Below, piece by piece: positions 23,560 through 26,847 of a stretch of 26,847 bases of DNA (position 1 is its first letter; each line of letters opens with the position of its first letter). The translations under genes and the position numbers were made by a program. The notes under the pieces are model-generated. The model did not search any database. It was not told the DNA's origin and saw only the letters and a program-made list of their open reading frames with translations. This stretch comes from CAYORM01 sp964406375 (GTDB lineage Bacteria > Pseudomonadota > Alphaproteobacteria > DSM-16000 > Inquilinaceae). The stretch is from the NCBI GenBank assembly GCA_964406375.1, contig CAYORM010000038.1, positions 1-26,847 on the forward strand, written 5' to 3'.

Positions 23560-25080
23560 ATGAACTACCTCTTCGATGGGCTGATGCCGAAGGACCGGGA
23601 CCCCGATGCGCCCTGCATCCTGCGTCCCGATGGCCGGGTCGAGCGCTATCGCGACGTCGAGGCGATGTCGGCCCGGTTCGCGGCGGCGCTCGCGGCCGAG
23701 GGCGTCCGGCCCGGCGACCGGGTACTGGTGCAGGTCGAGAAATCGCCGGAGGCGATGGGTCTCTATCTCGGCTGCATCCGGTCCGGCGCGGTGTTCCTGC
23801 CACTCAACACCGCCTACACCCCGGCGGAAGTCGGCTACTTCATCGGCGATGCGCGGCCGGCGCTGATCGTCTCGAGCCCGGCGCGTGCCGGTGTGATGGC
23901 CGAACTCGCCGGGCCCGGCGTGCCGGTCGTGACATTGGACGAGACGGGCGGCGGCAGTCTCGCGGAACGGGCCGCCGCGATGGATGGGCGCTGGACCGAC
24001 ATCCCCCGCGGGCCGGGTGATCTGGCGACGATCCTCTACACCTCCGGCACCACCGGACGGTCTAAGGGGGCGATGCTCAGCCACGCCAATCTGCGGGCCA
24101 ATGCCGAGGCGCTGGTCGAGACCTGGCGCTACAGGCCCGACGACGTGCTGATCCACGCCCTGCCGATCTTCCACGCCCACGGGCTTTATGTCGGCATCAA
24201 CGTCACGCTGATGGCCGGCGCGTCGATGATCTTCCTGCCGCGCTTCGACGCCGACGAGGTGATCGAGCGGATGGGCGAGGCCACGGTGCTCATGGGGGTG
24301 CCGACCTTCTACACCCGGCTCCTTGACCGTCCCGGCCTGACGGCCGAGCGCGCCAAGGGTATGCGCCTGTTCATCTCCGGTTCTGCCCCGCTGCTTGCCG
24401 AGACCCATGCCGCCTTCGCGCATCGGACGGGCCACGCGATCCTCGAGCGCTACGGCATGACCGAGACCAGCATGAACACCTCGAACCCGTATGAGGGGGC
24501 GCGGGTGCCGGGTTCGGTCGGGTTGCCGCTTCCCGGGGTCGAGATCCGCATCGCCGACCGCGAGACCGGCGCGGTGCTCGGCACCGGCGCGGTGGGAATC
24601 GTCGAGGTGAAGGGGCCGAACGTCTTCTCCGGCTATTGGAACATGCCGGAGAAGACGGCCGAGGATTTCCGGCCCGACGGGTTCTTCGTCACCGGCGATA
24701 TCGGCCGGATCGACGAGAACGGCTATCTGTGGATCCTCGGCCGCGCCAAGGACATCGTCATCACCGGCGGCTACAACGTGTACCCCAAGGAGGTCGAGCT
24801 GGTGATCGACGAGCTGCCGGGCGTGCTCGAATCCGCGGTGATCGGCGTGCCGCACGCGGATTTCGGTCAGGCCGTCGTCGCGGTGGTCGTGCCCGAGCCG
24901 GGGGCGAGCCTCTCCGAGTCCGCCATCCTCGACCATCTGCGGCCGGTGCTCGCCGGCTACAAGCTCCCCAAGCGCGTCGTCTTCGTCGAGGAACTGCCGC
25001 GCAACACCATGGGCAAGGTGCAGAAGAACCTCCTGCAACGCGACCACGCCGAGCTGTTCGAGGCGGCCGGCGCGGTCTGA
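23560..25080 (+). CDS. matB: Malonyl-CoA synthetase-like acyl-CoA ligase (MatB)
   Basis: Adenylate-forming ligase of 506 residues, the MatB length. ATP motif ILYTSGTTGRSKGA at about residues 158-171. Stretches strongly typical of MatB: ALPIFHAHGLYVGINVTLMAG, VLMGVPTFYTRLL, MRLFISGSAPLLAETH, ILERYGMTETSMNTSNPYEG, and GYNVYPKEVELVIDELPGV. The C-terminal catalytic lysine is Lys486 in NTMGKVQKN. MatB joins malonate (or methylmalonate) to CoA with ATP. The ATG at 23560 has GGAAGG about eleven bases upstream; the frame upstream is a shadow of the crotonase gene. No malonyl-CoA decarboxylase of MatA type lies in the window. Last clear gene of the + strand operon opposite an FCD GntR regulator. Confidence 0.87.
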   Translation: MNYLFDGLMPKDRDPDAPCILRPDGRVERYRDVEAMSARFAAALAAEGVRPGDRVLVQVEKSPEAMGLYLGCIRSGAVFLPLNTAYTPAEVGYFIGDARPALIVSSPARAGVMAELAGPGVPVVTLDETGGGSLAERAAAMDGRWTDIPRGPGDLATILYTSGTTGRSKGAMLSHANLRANAEALVETWRYRPDDVLIHALPIFHAHGLYVGINVTLMAGASMIFLPRFDADEVIERMGEATVLMGVPTFYTRLLDRPGLTAERAKGMRLFISGSAPLLAETHAAFAHRTGHAILERYGMTETSMNTSNPYEGARVPGSVGLPLPGVEIRIADRETGAVLGTGAVGIVEVKGPNVFSGYWNMPEKTAEDFRPDGFFVTGDIGRIDENGYLWILGRAKDIVITGGYNVYPKEVELVIDELPGVLESAVIGVPHADFGQAVVAVVVPEPGASLSESAILDHLRPVLAGYKLPKRVVFVEELPRNTMGKVQKNLLQRDHAELFEAAGAV

Positions 25081-25173
25081 GCGGCCCCCGGCAGAGGTCG
25101 CCCGCTGGCCGCCGGCGGGGCGCCATGCCACACTTCGTCGCTGATTCTGACCGGTCGTCGGGGGAGGCGAGGG

Positions 25174-25689
25174 ATGCGTGCATGGGGGAGCGCCGCTTGC
25201 GGCGCGCTGGCGCTGCTGGGGTTGGCGGGCTGCGGCGGCGGGACGGGCGGAGGAACGGGGGCGGCTGGCGAGATGGCCGAAGCCGAGGCCTTCGTCACCG
25301 GGATCTACGACCTCTATGTCGAACGGGATGCGGGCGGGGGCAGCGCCTCGATCGAGCTTTATGACGAGGCGATGCTGCGCCGCTATGTCGAGCCGTCACT
25401 CGCGGCGCTGATCGCCGCCGACGCGGCGGCCGCCGCATCCTCCGATTCGGCATCGGCACTCAACGGCGATCCCTTCATCGGCGCACAGGAATGGCTGGTG
25501 ACCGATTACACAGTGGTCGTCGAGCCCGCCGGCCCCGGCGCCGCCGCGGCGCAGGTGGAGCTGGTGAATTTCGGCCAGCCGCAACGGATCGATCTGGCGC
25601 TGGTGCGCCTCGCCGATGGCTGGCGGATCGCCGACATCGACTGGGGCGGCGAGACGCTGCGCGGTATCCTTACGGCCCCGCCGCTGTGA
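25174..25689 (+). CDS. Small lipoprotein, DUF3828-like
   Basis: Predicted lipoprotein of 171 residues with a short hydrophobic signal and lipobox LAGC (Cys20), followed by a glycine-rich linker. The globular part opens AEAFVTGIYDLYVERD and ends VRLADGWRIADIDWGGETLRGIL, the pattern of DUF3828 and similar NTF2-like small envelope proteins. Function unknown. Good ribosome site (GGGGAGG, ATG at 25174). It lies 93 bases after matB on the same strand, without a clear terminator between. Its 3' end overlaps the convergent rlmB gene by 20 bases. Confidence 0.75.
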   Translation: MRAWGSAACGALALLGLAGCGGGTGGGTGAAGEMAEAEAFVTGIYDLYVERDAGGGSASIELYDEAMLRRYVEPSLAALIAADAAAAASSDSASALNGDPFIGAQEWLVTDYTVVVEPAGPGAAAAQVELVNFGQPQRIDLALVRLADGWRIADIDWGGETLRGILTAPPL

Positions 25690-26626
25690 CCGGCGTCGCC
25701 CTGCAGGCCTCGTAGAGCGCGATCGCCGCCGCATTGGAGACGTTGAGGCTGGCGATCGGCCCCGATGTCGGCAGCCGCGCCAGCCGGTCGCAGCGCTGAC
25801 GGGTGGAGGGGCGCAGCCCCTCGCCCTCGGCGCCGAGAACCAGCGCCATGCGGGCCGGACCGGCGGGCTCTGAAGCCAGGGCTTCCGCCAGCGTCGCCTC
25901 CGCCTCCTCGGCCAGGCCGACGCGCAGGAAGCCCCATTCCGCCAGCGAGTCGAGCGCGCGGCCGAGATTGCGAACGCGGATGATCGGCACATGCTCGACC
26001 GCGCCGCAGGCCGCCTTAGCCAGCACGCCGGTCACCTCCGGGGCATGGCGGTCGGTGACGACCAGCCCCGCCGCCCCGAAGGCGGCGGCCGAGCGCAGGA
26101 TCGCACCGACATTGTGGGGATCGGTCACCTGGTCGAGCACGACGACGACCGTCCGCGTCGCGAGCGTCGCCGCCCGGCCGAGATCGTCGAGTTCGGGCGC
26201 CTCGAGTGGTGCCACCTCCACTGCCAGACCCTGATGCACGGCGCCCTTGAGGAAGCGGTCGAGCAGCGCCCGCTCCACCGTCTCGGGCTCGGGCCGGTCG
26301 ATCCCCGCCTCGCGCGCCCGCGCCAGCGCCCCGGCGATCGCGGCAAGCGCCGTCTCGGTACCCTGGATGCGCGTGACACGGCGTTCGGGGTTGAGGATCG
26401 CCTCGGTTGCGGCATGCAGCCCGTAGAGGTAGCGATCGGGATGGCGCGGTCCCGGACGCGGCGGCCCGCGCCGATCGTCGGCGAAGGGGCGCCGGGCGCC
26501 CTGGCCGTGGCCGGGTGAGGGGCCAGCAGACGGGCCGGACGGTGCGGCGTGGCGCGACGGTCGGCGATCGGCGGGGCGGCCGGAGGCGGGCGGGCGAGTC
26601 GGGCCGGGACGGCGGGGCGGCTTCAT
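25670..26626 (-). CDS. rlmB: 23S rRNA (guanosine-2'-O-)-methyltransferase RlmB (SpoU/TrmH family)
   Basis: SPOUT methyltransferase of 318 residues. The first 65 or so residues are rich in Pro, Arg and Gly and look disordered. Next is the substrate-recognition domain (YLYGLHAATEAILNPERRV), then the catalytic knot with the three SpoU motifs: LDQVTDPHNVGAILRSAAAFGA (motif 1), ALVLGAEGEGLR (motif 2) and IASLNVSNAAAIALYE (motif 3). RlmB methylates G2251 in the peptidyl-transferase loop of 23S rRNA. The ATG at 26626 has AGGGAAGG upstream. It is divergent from the tRNA-Tyr gene, an arrangement known next to tuf in many alphaproteobacteria. Confidence 0.88.
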   Translation of the reverse strand: MKPPRRPGPTRPPASGRPADRRPSRHAAPSGPSAGPSPGHGQGARRPFADDRRGPPRPGPRHPDRYLYGLHAATEAILNPERRVTRIQGTETALAAIAGALARAREAGIDRPEPETVERALLDRFLKGAVHQGLAVEVAPLEAPELDDLGRAATLATRTVVVVLDQVTDPHNVGAILRSAAAFGAAGLVVTDRHAPEVTGVLAKAACGAVEHVPIIRVRNLGRALDSLAEWGFLRVGLAEEAEATLAEALASEPAGPARMALVLGAEGEGLRPSTRQRCDRLARLPTSGPIASLNVSNAAAIALYEACRATPVTAAGP

Positions 26627-26727
26627 GCCTTCCCTTGCGCCGGCCGCGGCCGGCGGTCAATCCCTGCGCGCCGCGGGCCCCGGCGAGGCCCTGGCAGACT
26701 GCTTTGTGCCTCGCATGTGCGCGGCGC

Positions 26728-26755
26728 TTGACTCGCGCCTCACGATGTCGATAGT
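26728..26755 (+). promoter_or_regulatory. Probable promoter of the tRNA-Tyr gene
   Basis: TTGACT (26728-26733) and GATAGT (26750-26755) with a 16-base spacer match sigma70 boxes at five and four positions. Transcription would start near 26762, leaving a leader of about 33 bases before the tRNA. It lies in the 168-base gap between rlmB and the tRNA; I see nothing else in this gap. Confidence 0.5.
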
Positions 26756-26794
26756 GCCGCTCGCCATTCGCCGAGCCGGACGGCGGAGCCCTGT

Positions 26795-26847
26795 GGAGGG
26801 GTGGCCGAGTGGTTAAAGGCAGCAGACTGTAAATCTGCCCGCGTCAG
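26795..26847 (+). tRNA. tRNA-Tyr (anticodon GTA), 3' end cut by window
   Basis: The sequence opens with the acceptor strand GGAGGGG (26795-26801), then T8 and the D-arm with GGCCGAGTGGTTAAAGGC. The anticodon stem GCAGA (26822-26826) pairs with TCTGC (26834-26838) around CTGTAAA, giving anticodon GTA at 26829-26831. The bases after (CCGCGTCAG) begin a long class II variable arm as in bacterial tRNA-Tyr. The T-arm and acceptor 3' strand lie outside the window. Confidence 0.93.

Overview
The window is very GC-rich and densely coded. Its gene content (ABC importers with dedicated hydrolases, an FCD-type GntR regulator, a MatB-like ligase, and rlmB divergent from a tRNA-Tyr gene) suggests a heterotrophic alphaproteobacterium; genus cannot be told from sequence alone. 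No insertion sequence, integrase, phage gene or CRISPR array was seen. No gap between genes exceeds 300 bases; the longest are 15905-16088, 26627-26794 and 16797-16949, and all three hold regulatory elements described below.

Region A (1-7492, + strand) is one tightly overlapping operon: a PotD-like binding protein cut by the window start, two PotB/PotC-like permeases, a PotA-like ATPase, an ATZ/TRZ-type amidohydrolase, a protein resembling aldose 1-epimerases (DUF4432 type), and a Gfo/Idh/MocA oxidoreductase. It looks like uptake plus hydrolysis of a nitrogen-containing compound, possibly carrying a sugar or polyol part.

Region B (7511-16069, - strand) reads as an amide-utilisation operon: an AmiC-like amide sensor, an AmiR-like ANTAR antiterminator, a five-part Urt/Fmd-type amide/urea ABC importer (binding protein, two permeases, two ATPases), an acetamidase/formamidase and an SDR dehydrogenase. 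In front of amiC is a compact leader: a TTGACG-16-TACGAT promoter, a long hairpin, further short hairpins, and a strong intrinsic terminator ending about 18 bases before the amiC start codon. This is the layout expected if AmiR antiterminates its own operon when AmiC senses amide.

Region C (16089-25080) has a GntR/FCD regulator on the - strand, divergent from a + strand operon: class III CoA-transferase, an Fe3+/AfuA-type ABC importer (binding protein, double-length fused permease, ATPase), a fluoroacetyl-CoA-thioesterase-like (FlK) hot-dog protein, a crotonase-family protein lacking both usual hydratase glutamates, and a malonyl-CoA-synthetase-like ligase (MatB). The shared regulatory region has a TCTTGTATAC palindrome like the operator remembered for the malonate regulator MatR, and three copies of GGATGCA. 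Together they suggest import and CoA activation of a malonate-like or other short carboxylic acid.

Region D (25174-26847) returns to household genes: a small DUF3828-like lipoprotein, the 23S rRNA methyltransferase gene rlmB on the opposite strand, and the 5' part of a tRNA-Tyr(GTA) gene cut by the window end. Regions A to C therefore look like a nutrient-scavenging block beside a conserved translation locus.
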